From an uncultured Dorea sp. (lineage in GTDB: Bacteria; Bacillota; Clostridia; Lachnospirales; Lachnospiraceae): a stretch of DNA of 64,000 nucleotides. Where the stretch lies: positions 1 to 64,000 of the forward strand of contig CAJUAM010000005.1 of assembly GCA_910584615.1 (NCBI GenBank). The letters run 5' to 3'. A program made the translations under genes and the position numbers. The notes below the pieces were generated by a model that did not search any database, was not told where the DNA came from, and was given only the letters and a program-made list of their open reading frames with translations. Below, one piece after another: positions 53,693 through 62,525 of this stretch; positions within the stretch are counted from its first letter, which is position 1; every line of letters starts with the position of its first letter.

Positions 53693-54766
53693 ATGGTTTC
53701 ATTTGAAGAACAGCGTATTTTGAATATTGGACAGACTTTGGATGCGCTGATGACAGCAGATATCCATTCAAGGGGTATCATCAAACCAATCTATGATAAT
53801 ATGTTTGCCAAGGTTGGAAAACCATTATCAACCAATGCAGCAGGAAAACTTCTTGAGGCTATGAAGGGCAGAGAGAATCCGATAGTCTTGATCGGGACAG
53901 GTTTCCTGGTTAAGCCGACACTTCGTCCGGAGACAGATGGACCTATATCTTCGGCACTTCTGGCGAGAGCAGTATCGATTCTTGGAGGGACACCAGTCAT
54001 AGTTTCAGAAATAAACAGTATGGATGTGCTTAGGGCTGCATGTACAGAAGCGGAACTGATCGTTGCAGATACAGTTGAAGAAGCAATCGAAAGACCGCAT
54101 TCTGTCGCGCTTGTAGTGATGCCGCAGGCTTCCAGGAAAGAAGCAACGAAGGAAGTGATTGACAAGATGCTTTCCCTCTCTCCGGCCGGAATGGTTTCTA
54201 TCGAACATCCGGGCAAGGCAGATGATGGGAAATACTACAGCCTTCTCGGATATGAATTAAAGGACTGGCCCGGAGCAGTAGATGATTTGATGGATCTTGT
54301 CGGAGAACAGGGCGGATGTACGATTGGGATCGGTGACGGAGGTAATGAGGCGGGAATGGGATTTGCAAAACCGGAACTTGATCATATTGTCCCGTACGGT
54401 TCTTTGATTGGTGTAGCAGGAACGTGTAAGGCACCGATCATCGCATCCATTTCTGAATACGGCGCGTATGCGTTGATCGCGGCTCTGGAATTTATTTCAG
54501 GAAAGAAAGTGCTGCAAAGTCCGGATCTGGAAGAGAGAGTCCTTCGGGCGGCAGTCAGGGCAGGCAGTGTATGCGGATGTTCCGGAAGACCTGTGGCAGC
54601 AATAGATATGACAGATATAGAGTATATACGTTCCTATGTGAATATGCTCCAGTGCAGCGTTTCACTGACTTTGAAATTCAGCCCGACACGGCCGTTCTTT
54701 ATTGATTTTTGCCGCGGCGCTGATGTAGGAGAACCGGGAAGCTGCAGCGGCGGACATGGAAAATAA
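53693..54766 (+). CDS. D-glutamate cyclase-like protein (DUF4392)
   Basis: A 357-residue protein resembling the C-terminal domain of D-glutamate cyclase (DUF4392), which forms 5-oxo-D-proline from D-glutamate in eukaryotes. Visible motifs are VLIGTGFLVKPTLRPETDGP, SIEHPGKADDGKYYS, IGIGDGGNEAGMGFAKPEL and SISEYGAYALIAALEFI, with a cysteine-rich GSVCGCSGRP segment. ATG 53693 has AAGGAGGG upstream. Sitting between a D-amino-acid PLP enzyme and a TRAP transporter, it probably acts on a D-amino acid or its lactam; the exact reaction is not shown. Confidence 0.75.
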   Translation: MVSFEEQRILNIGQTLDALMTADIHSRGIIKPIYDNMFAKVGKPLSTNAAGKLLEAMKGRENPIVLIGTGFLVKPTLRPETDGPISSALLARAVSILGGTPVIVSEINSMDVLRAACTEAELIVADTVEEAIERPHSVALVVMPQASRKEATKEVIDKMLSLSPAGMVSIEHPGKADDGKYYSLLGYELKDWPGAVDDLMDLVGEQGGCTIGIGDGGNEAGMGFAKPELDHIVPYGSLIGVAGTCKAPIIASISEYGAYALIAALEFISGKKVLQSPDLEERVLRAAVRAGSVCGCSGRPVAAIDMTDIEYIRSYVNMLQCSVSLTLKFSPTRPFFIDFCRGADVGEPGSCSGGHGK

Positions 54767-54786
54767 AGCAAACATGAAGGGAGAAC

Positions 54787-55854
54787 ATGAGTATGAAAAA
54801 ATGGTCAAGATTAACAGCAGTAATATTAACAATCTGTATGGTTCTGGCGTTGGCAGCCTGCGGAGCCAAAGATACGAATGAAGGTTCAGAAGACAAAAAA
54901 CAGGGAGATAAACAAGAATCCGGGGGGAATTTTAACTGGGACTTTTTTCTCAGTCTTCCCCAGTCATACACTATCAATAAAGGACTTTTAGAGTATGTGG
55001 ATACGATTAAAGAAAAGACGGAAGGGAATGTTAATATCAATGTATATTCTGCCGGAGAGCTTCCTTATACAGGAACCGAGGCAATTGATATCTGCGCGCA
55101 GGGAACGGTCCAGATGGCTGACGGAAATTCAGCGAATATTGCGGGATCAACAAAGACTGGCGCAATCTGTACTTATCCATTCTTATGCACAGACTGGGAT
55201 GATTTCCATACGATGATGGATACGGTAACTCCGTATTTTGCGCAGGAAATGAAAGAGCAGGGAGTACATGTGCTTTTCTTCCTTCCTGATCCGTTACAGT
55301 ATATGTTTGGAAAAGGTGAGCCGTTAGGCAGCTGGAAGGATATGAAAGGACGCAGCATGCGTGCCCAGAACTCTTATATGCAGGAATTTGCAAGTAAAGT
55401 AGGGGCAAACTCAATTTCAATCACAAGTAATGAAATTGCCACAGCAATATCAAAAGGAGTAATCGACAGTTTTGTTACGGCATCTCTTACAACGGAGTCA
55501 AGCAAGTATTATGAGTTCATTGATTGGGCAAATGCAACGCCATTCAGCAGCAACGGCCATTTCATTATGATAAACCAGACTGCATGGGACAGCCTTCCGC
55601 AGGAATATCAGAAAGTTATTGAAGAGGAAGGACAGAAACTGGTTGATGATTACTGGGATAAATTTGTGCCAGAGCAGAATGAATGGGCGCTTGGCGTAAT
55701 CAGTGATAATAAGACGGCGGTATCTGAGCCGGATGAGAAACTTTCAGAAGAAGGAAGGGAATTGATCCAGGATTCCTATGAAAAATGGGCGCAAGAAGCA
55801 GGAGGATTAGCGCCGGAGACTTTGGAAGCAGTGAAGAAGGTACTTGGTTACTAG
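54787..55854 (+). CDS. dctP: TRAP transporter substrate-binding lipoprotein DctP
   Basis: The 355-residue protein has a lipoprotein signal peptide with lipobox LALAACG and the TRAP binding-protein fold: YVDTIKEKTEGNVNINVYSA, the PDPLQYMFGKGEPLGSW loop, and GRSMRAQNSYMQEFASKVGA carrying the conserved arginine that usually holds a substrate carboxylate. It captures an organic acid outside the membrane and delivers it to DctQM. The substrate is likely to have a carboxylate group; nothing more exact can be read. Confidence 0.9.
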   Translation: MSMKKWSRLTAVILTICMVLALAACGAKDTNEGSEDKKQGDKQESGGNFNWDFFLSLPQSYTINKGLLEYVDTIKEKTEGNVNINVYSAGELPYTGTEAIDICAQGTVQMADGNSANIAGSTKTGAICTYPFLCTDWDDFHTMMDTVTPYFAQEMKEQGVHVLFFLPDPLQYMFGKGEPLGSWKDMKGRSMRAQNSYMQEFASKVGANSISITSNEIATAISKGVIDSFVTASLTTESSKYYEFIDWANATPFSSNGHFIMINQTAWDSLPQEYQKVIEEEGQKLVDDYWDKFVPEQNEWALGVISDNKTAVSEPDEKLSEEGRELIQDSYEKWAQEAGGLAPETLEAVKKVLGY

Positions 55855-55884
55855 GCGGGAACGATGGAAAGGAATGGGTAAGAA

Positions 55885-56442
55885 ATGAATGTTTTGAAAA
55901 AAATCTGGAATTCCTATCAGAAGCTGATTGATTGTCTGACCCAGTCTGTCGCCCTTTTAAGTGGTATTACATTGTTTGTCATGATGTTTTTGATCACGGT
56001 ATATGTCATTATGAGAAAAACAATAGGGCCGGGAAATCTGGACGCCATAGAAATCAGCGGATATATGATGGTATTTGTTGTATATGGAGCTCTGGCAAAG
56101 ACATTTAGAGACGGCGGACTGCTTAGGGTTGAGCTTTTGTATGACAAATATCCTGAAAGCGTAAAGAAAACAGCTGATGTACTGTTAGGTATCATTGCAC
56201 TCATTTACTGTTATCTGTTGACAAGATACAGCTGGGAATTAGTGATGGTATCTTATACAAGCAGTCTTCGTTCGGTCAGCACATACAGAGTATTACTCTG
56301 GATTCCGCAGATGCTTTTAGTTGGAGGGGCCGTTCTTTTAACTCTGACAGTGATAGAGTATGAGATCAAAAAATTGATCGGACTTTTTTCTAAGAATGCA
56401 GTAACAGAAGAAAATGACGCAGAGGAAGGGGGAAAAGATTGA
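55885..56442 (+). CDS. dctQ: TRAP transporter small permease DctQ
   Basis: A 185-residue protein with four hydrophobic helices, including LSGITLFVMMFLITVYVIM and the ISGYMMVFVVYGALAKTFRDGGLLRVEL segment that is typical of DctQ. It joins DctM to form the sodium-driven membrane part of the transporter. It follows dctP by 30 bases and ends 1 base before the dctM start. Confidence 0.9.
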   Translation: MNVLKKIWNSYQKLIDCLTQSVALLSGITLFVMMFLITVYVIMRKTIGPGNLDAIEISGYMMVFVVYGALAKTFRDGGLLRVELLYDKYPESVKKTADVLLGIIALIYCYLLTRYSWELVMVSYTSSLRSVSTYRVLLWIPQMLLVGGAVLLTLTVIEYEIKKLIGLFSKNAVTEENDAEEGGKD

Positions 56443-56443
56443 T

Positions 56444-57751
56444 ATGGATATGGGATGGCAGATATTGTTTGCTGTAATGCTGATCATCTTATTTTTCCTG
56501 CTCTTTGCGGGAGAGTGGATTGCATTTACCTTGATGCTTGCGGGAGTGGCAGGGCTGATATTTATCGGAAGAGGGTATGTGCTTAATTCGGTGGGACAGA
56601 TGGCATGGAACACGGTCTGCAGTTTTGATATGACGGCAATCCCGTTATTTATATTAATGGGAGAACTGATGGTGCATGGAGGGCTGAGCAAAGGATTTTA
56701 CAAAAGCGCGGCGATGTGGTTAAGAAGGCTGCCTGGGGGACTTTTGCAGACTAATATCATCTCCTGTGCAATCTTTGCGGCAATCAGCGGCTCTAGTCCG
56801 GCAACAGCGGCAGCGATCGGTTCTGTATCTTATCCGGAATTGGAAGAAAAAAGATATAACAGACAGATGATCGTAGGATCGCTGGCAGGCGGCGGTGCTT
56901 TGGGAGTGTTGATCCCGCCGAGTATCAATATGCTGATCTATGCATCGATTTCGGAGTGTTCTGTCACACAATTGTTTATCGCAGGTGTCGTACCCGGGAT
57001 ATTGTGTGCGCTGTGCTTTATGGGATATATAGGGATACGAAGCATCATGCATCCGGAGTATGCGCCGAAAGAGACGACGACATACACTTTAATAGAAAAA
57101 CTCAGATCATCCGGAGGCCTTTTCTCTTTCATACTCCTGATCGTAATCGTATTGGGAAGTATTTATTCTGGATGGGCAACGACGACGGAGGCGGCTGCTT
57201 TAGGAGCATGCGTGGCATTTGTGATGTCAGCGGCCAGCGGAAATCTGACTTTAAGGAATCTTAAAGAAGCGTTGCTTTCATCCGTACGTTTAAGTTCTAT
57301 GATACTGGCAATTATTTTTGGGGCAAAGGTACTGTCTTACTTCATTGCTTTTTCTGGGATCAGTAAGGGCGTTACCGGATGGATCGTATCCTTGAATCCG
57401 TCTATAGGAATACTGTTTGTATGTATTATACTGATGTATCTGGTTCTTGGGTGTATTTTGGAAGGTACGTCTATGATCTACTTAACGATTCCGATTCTGC
57501 TTCCGATCCTGAAAGCATTGAATATAGATTTGATCTGGTTTGGAGTTATCCTTACATTATTGACGGAGATTGGAATGATCACACCGCCGGTGGGGATCAA
57601 TCTGTATGTGATCCATAGCATTGCAGGAAAAAAATGCTCCTTTGGAGATGTGATAAAAGGCTCTCTTCCATACTGTGCTATGTATCTGATAGTGACTATT
57701 GCGATTATTTGTGTACCTGCGCTGGCACTGTGGCTTCCGGGTACTATGTAA
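56444..57751 (+). CDS. dctM: TRAP transporter large permease DctM
   Basis: The 435-residue permease has about 12 helices and DctM signatures: IPLFILMGELMVHGGLS, SGSSPATAAAIGSVSYPEL, GGGALGVLIPPSINMLIYAS and ITPPVGINLYVIHSIAG. ATG 56444 (or 56450) lies just after the dctQ stop with GGAAGGGGG upstream; the longer frame only overlaps dctQ. Confidence 0.94.
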   Translation: MDMGWQILFAVMLIILFFLLFAGEWIAFTLMLAGVAGLIFIGRGYVLNSVGQMAWNTVCSFDMTAIPLFILMGELMVHGGLSKGFYKSAAMWLRRLPGGLLQTNIISCAIFAAISGSSPATAAAIGSVSYPELEEKRYNRQMIVGSLAGGGALGVLIPPSINMLIYASISECSVTQLFIAGVVPGILCALCFMGYIGIRSIMHPEYAPKETTTYTLIEKLRSSGGLFSFILLIVIVLGSIYSGWATTTEAAALGACVAFVMSAASGNLTLRNLKEALLSSVRLSSMILAIIFGAKVLSYFIAFSGISKGVTGWIVSLNPSIGILFVCIILMYLVLGCILEGTSMIYLTIPILLPILKALNIDLIWFGVILTLLTEIGMITPPVGINLYVIHSIAGKKCSFGDVIKGSLPYCAMYLIVTIAIICVPALALWLPGTM

Positions 57752-57777
57752 GAATTTTCAGGAAAGGATAAAAGGCG

Positions 57778-58680
57778 ATGAATGAACCGATTCAGAAATA
57801 TTTTAAAGTAGGAACGATATTGTGGATGAGTTATCCACCAGCAAGATATGATCAGGTGGAGGCACTTAAGAGTCTGGCAAAGGACGATTATTTCGATGCA
57901 GTAGAAGTGACAAAGGCAGCAGATGATAAGGCGAGAGAAGCATACAGAGATATCATACAGCAGTCACATATCAAGGCCTGCTACGGTGCGCAGCCAAAAC
58001 TTCTGAAAGAAGGGTTGAATCCCAACGCTCTTTTGGAGGAAGACAGGGTAAAAGCGCAGGAAGCATTGATGGAAGCTGTTGACGAGGCAGAATATCTGGG
58101 GGCAAAAGGGATTGCGTTTCTGTCCGGACACTGGTCGGAGGATACAAAGGAAGAGGCTTACAAAAGCTTGCTTAAGACTACAAGAAATCTCTGCGCTTAT
58201 GCGAAGACAAAAGATATGATGATTGAATTAGAGGTCTTTGACTATGATATGGCAAAGAAATCATTGATAGGGCCGGCGCCTTTGGCGGCAAGATTCGCGG
58301 CAGATATGAGGACTACTCACGATAACTTCGGATTGCTGGTGGATTTATCACATTTCCCGACTACATATGAAAAATCTCAGTTTGTGATCCGTACTCTCCG
58401 GCCGTATATCACACATTTCCACATTGGAAACGCAGTTGTGAAAGAAGGATATGAAGCTTTTGGTGATGAACATCCGCGCTTTGGATTCACAGACAGCGCA
58501 AATGATACAAAGGAACTTACAGAGTTCTTTACTGTATTGAAAGAAGAAGGATTTTTTGATGCGAAGGAACCTTATGTACTGTCGTTAGAGGTAAAGCCCT
58601 GGAAAGATGAGGAGGCGGATATCATTCTGGCGAATACAAAACGGGTGATCAACCGCGCATGGGCCATGACTGAAGATTAA
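57778..58680 (+). CDS. Sugar phosphate isomerase/epimerase-like TIM barrel (AP endonuclease 2 family)
   Basis: A 300-residue xylose-isomerase-like TIM barrel. Metal-binding candidates are the glutamate in MMIELEVFDYD, aspartate and histidine in LLVDLSHFPTTYE, histidines in ITHFHIGNAVV, and the glutamate in VLSLEVKPW. This family includes hydroxypyruvate isomerase, D-tagatose/psicose epimerases and inosose dehydratase, so the reaction is unassigned; with a hydroxyacid dehydrogenase next to it, isomerisation of a small ketoacid or keto-sugar acid is one possibility. It starts 26 bases after dctM. Confidence 0.75.
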   Translation: MNEPIQKYFKVGTILWMSYPPARYDQVEALKSLAKDDYFDAVEVTKAADDKAREAYRDIIQQSHIKACYGAQPKLLKEGLNPNALLEEDRVKAQEALMEAVDEAEYLGAKGIAFLSGHWSEDTKEEAYKSLLKTTRNLCAYAKTKDMMIELEVFDYDMAKKSLIGPAPLAARFAADMRTTHDNFGLLVDLSHFPTTYEKSQFVIRTLRPYITHFHIGNAVVKEGYEAFGDEHPRFGFTDSANDTKELTEFFTVLKEEGFFDAKEPYVLSLEVKPWKDEEADIILANTKRVINRAWAMTED

Positions 58681-58694
58681 GGAGGAAAAGGCGG

Positions 58695-59660
58695 ATGAAA
58701 ATAGTAGTATTAGATGGTTACACAGAAAATCCCGGGGACTTAAGCTGGGAAGAGTTAGAAAAACTGGGTGAGTTATCCGTTTATGACAGAACATCTTATA
58801 CGGAAGCGCCGGTGATCGCCGAACGGATTAAAGATGCTGAAATTGTAGTGATCAATAAGACACCCATTTCAAAGACTACGATAGATCAATGCCCGAATAT
58901 GAGACTGATTGCTGTACTGGCAACGGGATATAATGTTGTTGATTATGATTACGCGAGAGAAAAAGGGATTTCAGTAGTAAATGTTCCGACTTACGGAACC
59001 CAGATCGTAGGACAGTATGCGGTGGGACTTCTCATGGAAATCTGTTCCCATTACGGACATCATGCAAAAAGTGTCGCAGATGGAAAATGGGAGAAAAATG
59101 AGGACTGGTGTTACTGGGATTATCCAATGATCGAATTATACGGAAAGACTGCGGGTATCATCGGCCTTGGCCGGATCGGACAGGCAACGGCAAGGATATT
59201 AAATGCGATGGATATGAAAGTACTTGCATACGATGCGGCTGAGAAAGAAGAAGGAAAAAAGGTGGCAGAGTATGTAGATCTGGATACTCTTTTTGAACGA
59301 TCAGATGTTATTTTCCTCCATTGTCCGCTGTTTCCTGAAACGGAAGGGATTATCAACAAGGACAATATAGCGAAGATGAAGGATGGTGTGATCCTGATTA
59401 ATAACAGCAGAGGACAGCTGGTGGCAGAAAAGGATCTGGCAGAGGCTTTAAATTGCGGAAAGGTATATGCGGCAGGTCTTGATGTGGTATCAACAGAGCC
59501 GATCAAAGGAGATAATCCGCTGTTAAAGGCTAAAAACTGTTTTATCACTCCCCATATTTCATGGGCAGCTAAAGCAGCGCGTCAGCGGATCATGGATATT
59601 ACAGTCAACAATATTAAGGCGTTTCTTAAAGGAGAGCCGGTGAATGTAGTGAATAGATAG
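58695..59660 (+). CDS. D-2-hydroxyacid dehydrogenase (glycerate/hydroxypyruvate reductase-like)
   Basis: This 321-residue enzyme has the NAD-binding motif GKTAGIIGLGRIGQATARIL, and the catalytic arginine, glutamate and histidine in LINNSRGQLV, GLDVVSTEPIKGDNP and FITPHISWAA. It is closest in layout to HprA-type glycerate dehydrogenases, which interconvert hydroxypyruvate or glyoxylate with D-glycerate or glycolate. It starts 14 bases after the isomerase-like gene with AAGGAGG and is the last gene of the operon. Confidence 0.87.
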   Translation: MKIVVLDGYTENPGDLSWEELEKLGELSVYDRTSYTEAPVIAERIKDAEIVVINKTPISKTTIDQCPNMRLIAVLATGYNVVDYDYAREKGISVVNVPTYGTQIVGQYAVGLLMEICSHYGHHAKSVADGKWEKNEDWCYWDYPMIELYGKTAGIIGLGRIGQATARILNAMDMKVLAYDAAEKEEGKKVAEYVDLDTLFERSDVIFLHCPLFPETEGIINKDNIAKMKDGVILINNSRGQLVAEKDLAEALNCGKVYAAGLDVVSTEPIKGDNPLLKAKNCFITPHISWAAKAARQRIMDITVNNIKAFLKGEPVNVVNR

Positions 59661-59665
59661 AGGTA

Positions 59666-59710
59666 AAAAGATATCAGTCTTGTGTATGAAAAAAGGCTGG
59701 TATCTTTTTT
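59666..59710 (+). terminator. Terminator of the TRAP/D-amino-acid operon
   Basis: GATATCAG (59670-59677) pairs with CTGGTATC (59697-59704, one G-T pair), flanked by A- and T-runs. Confidence 0.75.
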
Positions 59711-59777
59711 GTATATTTTCAAACTATGCGGCGGAAAAGGAGGCGGAAAAATAGGGATAGGTTTTTTTCGGGATATT

Positions 59778-59786
59778 TGTTATAAT
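59778..59786 (+). promoter_or_regulatory. Extended -10 promoter before the radical SAM gene
   Basis: TGTTATAAT (59778-59786) is an extended -10 element; no good -35 box is seen, as expected for this class. Confidence 0.5.
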
Positions 59787-59811
59787 GTGGTCATTGGGAG
59801 GTGTGAAGAGC

Positions 59812-59901
59812 ATGTGTGCTGGAACACAAAAGACCATTAGTATGTCAGGTTATAAAAAAGAATTTGTCAAATATACACATGAATCGAAAGGAAACCTATG
59901 A
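59812..59901 (+). CDS. Possible 29-residue peptide coupled to the radical SAM gene
   Basis: ATG 59812 lies 8 bases after a strong GGAGGTG site (59797-59803) and opens a frame of 29 codons, MCAGTQKTISMSGYKKEFVK and on to a lysine-rich end. Its TGA (59899-59901) overlaps the ATG of the next gene as ATGA. The better ribosome site belongs to this small frame, so it may act as a coupling leader for the radical SAM gene. No homologue is recognised, and a chance ORF is possible. Confidence 0.4.
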   Translation: MCAGTQKTISMSGYKKEFVKYTHESKGNL

Positions 59902-61763
59902 GAAAACTTGCGTTAAATGATGAAATATTGTTGAAGATCGAGAAACCAGCCCGCTATATCGGCGGGGAGGTGAACAGTGTCATGAAAGACAAGGATGAGA
60001 TAGATATCCGCTTTGCCATGTGTTTTCCCGACGTTTATGAGATCGGGATGTCGCATCTTGGCATTAAGATCCTCTATGACATGTTCAACAGCTGGGAGGA
60101 TGTATGGTGTGAGAGGGTTTATTCACCGTGGGTGGATTTGGATAAGGTCATGAGGGAGGAGCATATCCCTCTTTTTGCGCTGGAGTCTCAGGATCCGGTA
60201 AAAGAATTTGATTTCCTGGGAATCACCTTGCAGTATGAGATGTGTTATACGAATGTTCTGCAGGTGTTAGACCTTTCCGGGATTCCTATGATGGCAAAGG
60301 AACGGACTAAAGAAGATCCTATTGTTATCGGAGGAGGTCCCTGTGCCTACAATCCGGAACCGCTGGCAGATTTTTTTGATATGTTTTATATTGGGGAGGG
60401 AGAGACTGTTTATCGTACACTCCTTGACCTGTATAAGGAAAATAAGGATTCTTGCAAAACAAGACAGGAGTTTCTTGAAAAGGCGGCAAAGATACCAGGG
60501 ATCTATGTTCCCTGCTTTTATGATGTATCATATCATGAAGATGGAACCCTTGCTTCTTTTACGCCTAATAATGGACATGCGCCAAAGACTGTAAAAAAGC
60601 AGATAGTCATGGATGTAACAGATACTTATTATCCGAAAAATCCGGTTGTGCCTTTTATCAAAGTGACACAAGACAGAGTTGTGCTTGAGATCCAGAGAGG
60701 ATGCATTAGGGGGTGCCGCTTCTGTCAGGCGGGGATGCTATACCGTCCGGTAAGAGAACGGGATATTGAAAAGCTAAAAGAATATGCCCGGCAGATGCTT
60801 AAAAATACAGGACATGAGGAGATTTCCTTAAGTTCTTTAAGTTCCAGTGATTACAGCCAGTTAAAAGAGCTGGTAACTTTTCTGATCGATGAGTTTAAGG
60901 GAAAAGGGATCAACATATCTCTGCCGTCCCTCAGGATCGATGCATTTTCTCTGGACGTGATGGAACGGGTCCAGGATGTGAGAAAGAGCAGTCTTACCTT
61001 CGCGCCGGAGGCAGGTTCCCAGCGTCTGAGAAATGTGATAAATAAAGGACTTACGGAAGAAGATATTTTAGAAGGAGCCGGGAAGGCATTTGAAGGCGGC
61101 TGGAACAAAGTAAAGCTTTACTTTATGCTGGGGCTTCCAACAGAGACAAAAGAAGATATGGAGGCGATCCCACGTCTTGCAGATAAGATTGCCAGAAGAT
61201 ATTATGAGATCCCAAAGGAAAAAAGAAACGGGAAATGCCAGATCACTACAAGCACTTCCTTCTTTATTCCAAAGCCCTTTACGCCTTTCCAGTGGGCGAG
61301 GATGTACAGCAATGAGGAATATATCTCGCGTGCCGCGATCGTAAAGCATGCGTTCCATGATCAGCTTAACCGCAAGAGTCTTAAATATAACTGGCACGAT
61401 GCAGAGATAACAGTTTTAGAGGGTGTCTTTGCGAGAGGAGACCGTAAGATGGGGAAAGTGCTCTTAGAAGCTTACCGGCTTGGGTGCATCTATGATGCAT
61501 GGACAGAGGTATTTGACAACGAAAAGTGGATGAAAGCATTTGAAAATACAGGTGTTGATATAGCATTTTATAATGAACGGGAGCGGAACACAGATGAACT
61601 GCTTCCATGGGACTTTATTGATATCGGTGTGACAAAGGACTTTTTAAAACGTGAGTGGGAGCGTGCTATGCGGGGTGAAGTGACACCAAACTGCAGGGAG
61701 CAGTGTTCTGGCTGCGGCGCGTTAAAGTTCGGGGGAGGTGTCTGTTATGAAGGCAAGAATTAA
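59898..61763 (+). CDS. Radical SAM protein, TIGR03960 family
   Basis: A 621-residue protein with an N-terminal cobalamin-binding-like domain (EIDIRFAMCFPDVYEIGMSH) and a radical SAM core with the cluster cysteines in EIQRGCIRGCRFCQAGMLYR. TFAPEAGSQRLRNVINKGL and YFMLGLPTETKEDMEAIPRL are further core motifs. The C-terminus has REQCSGCGALKFGGG. TIGR03960 proteins are usually paired with TIGR03936, as here; their reaction is not established. The ATG overlaps the small upstream ORF, with AAAGGAAA as its own weaker ribosome site. Confidence 0.9.
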   Translation: MRKLALNDEILLKIEKPARYIGGEVNSVMKDKDEIDIRFAMCFPDVYEIGMSHLGIKILYDMFNSWEDVWCERVYSPWVDLDKVMREEHIPLFALESQDPVKEFDFLGITLQYEMCYTNVLQVLDLSGIPMMAKERTKEDPIVIGGGPCAYNPEPLADFFDMFYIGEGETVYRTLLDLYKENKDSCKTRQEFLEKAAKIPGIYVPCFYDVSYHEDGTLASFTPNNGHAPKTVKKQIVMDVTDTYYPKNPVVPFIKVTQDRVVLEIQRGCIRGCRFCQAGMLYRPVRERDIEKLKEYARQMLKNTGHEEISLSSLSSSDYSQLKELVTFLIDEFKGKGINISLPSLRIDAFSLDVMERVQDVRKSSLTFAPEAGSQRLRNVINKGLTEEDILEGAGKAFEGGWNKVKLYFMLGLPTETKEDMEAIPRLADKIARRYYEIPKEKRNGKCQITTSTSFFIPKPFTPFQWARMYSNEEYISRAAIVKHAFHDQLNRKSLKYNWHDAEITVLEGVFARGDRKMGKVLLEAYRLGCIYDAWTEVFDNEKWMKAFENTGVDIAFYNERERNTDELLPWDFIDIGVTKDFLKREWERAMRGEVTPNCREQCSGCGALKFGGGVCYEGKN

Positions 61764-62502
61764 ATTCCGGAAATACGGGTGTCTTCGATTTATCGGACAT
61801 CTGGATGTGATGCGCTATTTTCAGAAAGTTATGAGGCGGGGAGAGATTCCTATCGCATTTACAGGAGGGTACAGTCCCCATATGATCATGTCTTTTGCGC
61901 AGCCCCTTGGTGTGGGCGTGACCAGCGACGGAGAGTATTTTGATATTGAGCTTACAAAACCCATTTCTTCAAAACGTGCAGTGGCGCAGATGAATGAGGT
62001 TATGGCAGAGGGTATCGAAGTAGTGAGCTTTGTGGAAATTCCGGATGATAAAAAGCAAAGCGGCATGACTATTACTAAAGCCGCGGATTATCAGGTCACA
62101 CTGCTTGAGTCCGTAAAGTCTTCCGGTTATGTCAGGAAAGTTCCTGAGATCTTTAAGGAGAAAGCGGTCCGGTTTCTTTCGCAGGAGAAGATCATGGTCC
62201 TTAAAGCAACAAAGAAAAGTGAAAAAGAAGTGGATATTAAGCCTATGATCTACGATATGCGGGTAAGCGATGAGAGTATATACCTGTTCCTTGCCGCAGG
62301 AAGCGAGAACAACCTGAAACCAGACTTGGTGATGAGTGCTTTTCTTGATTTTATGGGAGAAGATAAAAGCAAGAATCCGATGCATTTTCACAGGATAGAT
62401 GTGTATGCGGATGCCCCTAAAGGTTTTGTTGATCCGAAAGAAACTGATGCGCGAAAAAAGGGTTTTGTAACGCTTGAAAGCCTTGGAAGGGAAATAATAT
62501 AA
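61747..62502 (+). CDS. TIGR03936 family protein (DUF2344)
   Basis: A 251-residue protein beginning KARIKFRKYGCLRFIGHLDV and containing RRGEIPIAFTGGYSPHMIMS and FAQPLGVGVTSDGEYFDIEL, as in DUF2344/TIGR03936. It is the constant partner of TIGR03960 radical SAM proteins. ATG 61747 has GGAGGT upstream and overlaps the preceding gene by 17 bases. In many Firmicutes the pair is followed by rng, rplU and rpmA; here those genes are not next. Confidence 0.9.
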   Translation: MKARIKFRKYGCLRFIGHLDVMRYFQKVMRRGEIPIAFTGGYSPHMIMSFAQPLGVGVTSDGEYFDIELTKPISSKRAVAQMNEVMAEGIEVVSFVEIPDDKKQSGMTITKAADYQVTLLESVKSSGYVRKVPEIFKEKAVRFLSQEKIMVLKATKKSEKEVDIKPMIYDMRVSDESIYLFLAAGSENNLKPDLVMSAFLDFMGEDKSKNPMHFHRIDVYADAPKGFVDPKETDARKKGFVTLESLGREII

Positions 62503-62525
62503 AAGATCATATATGGAGATATGAT

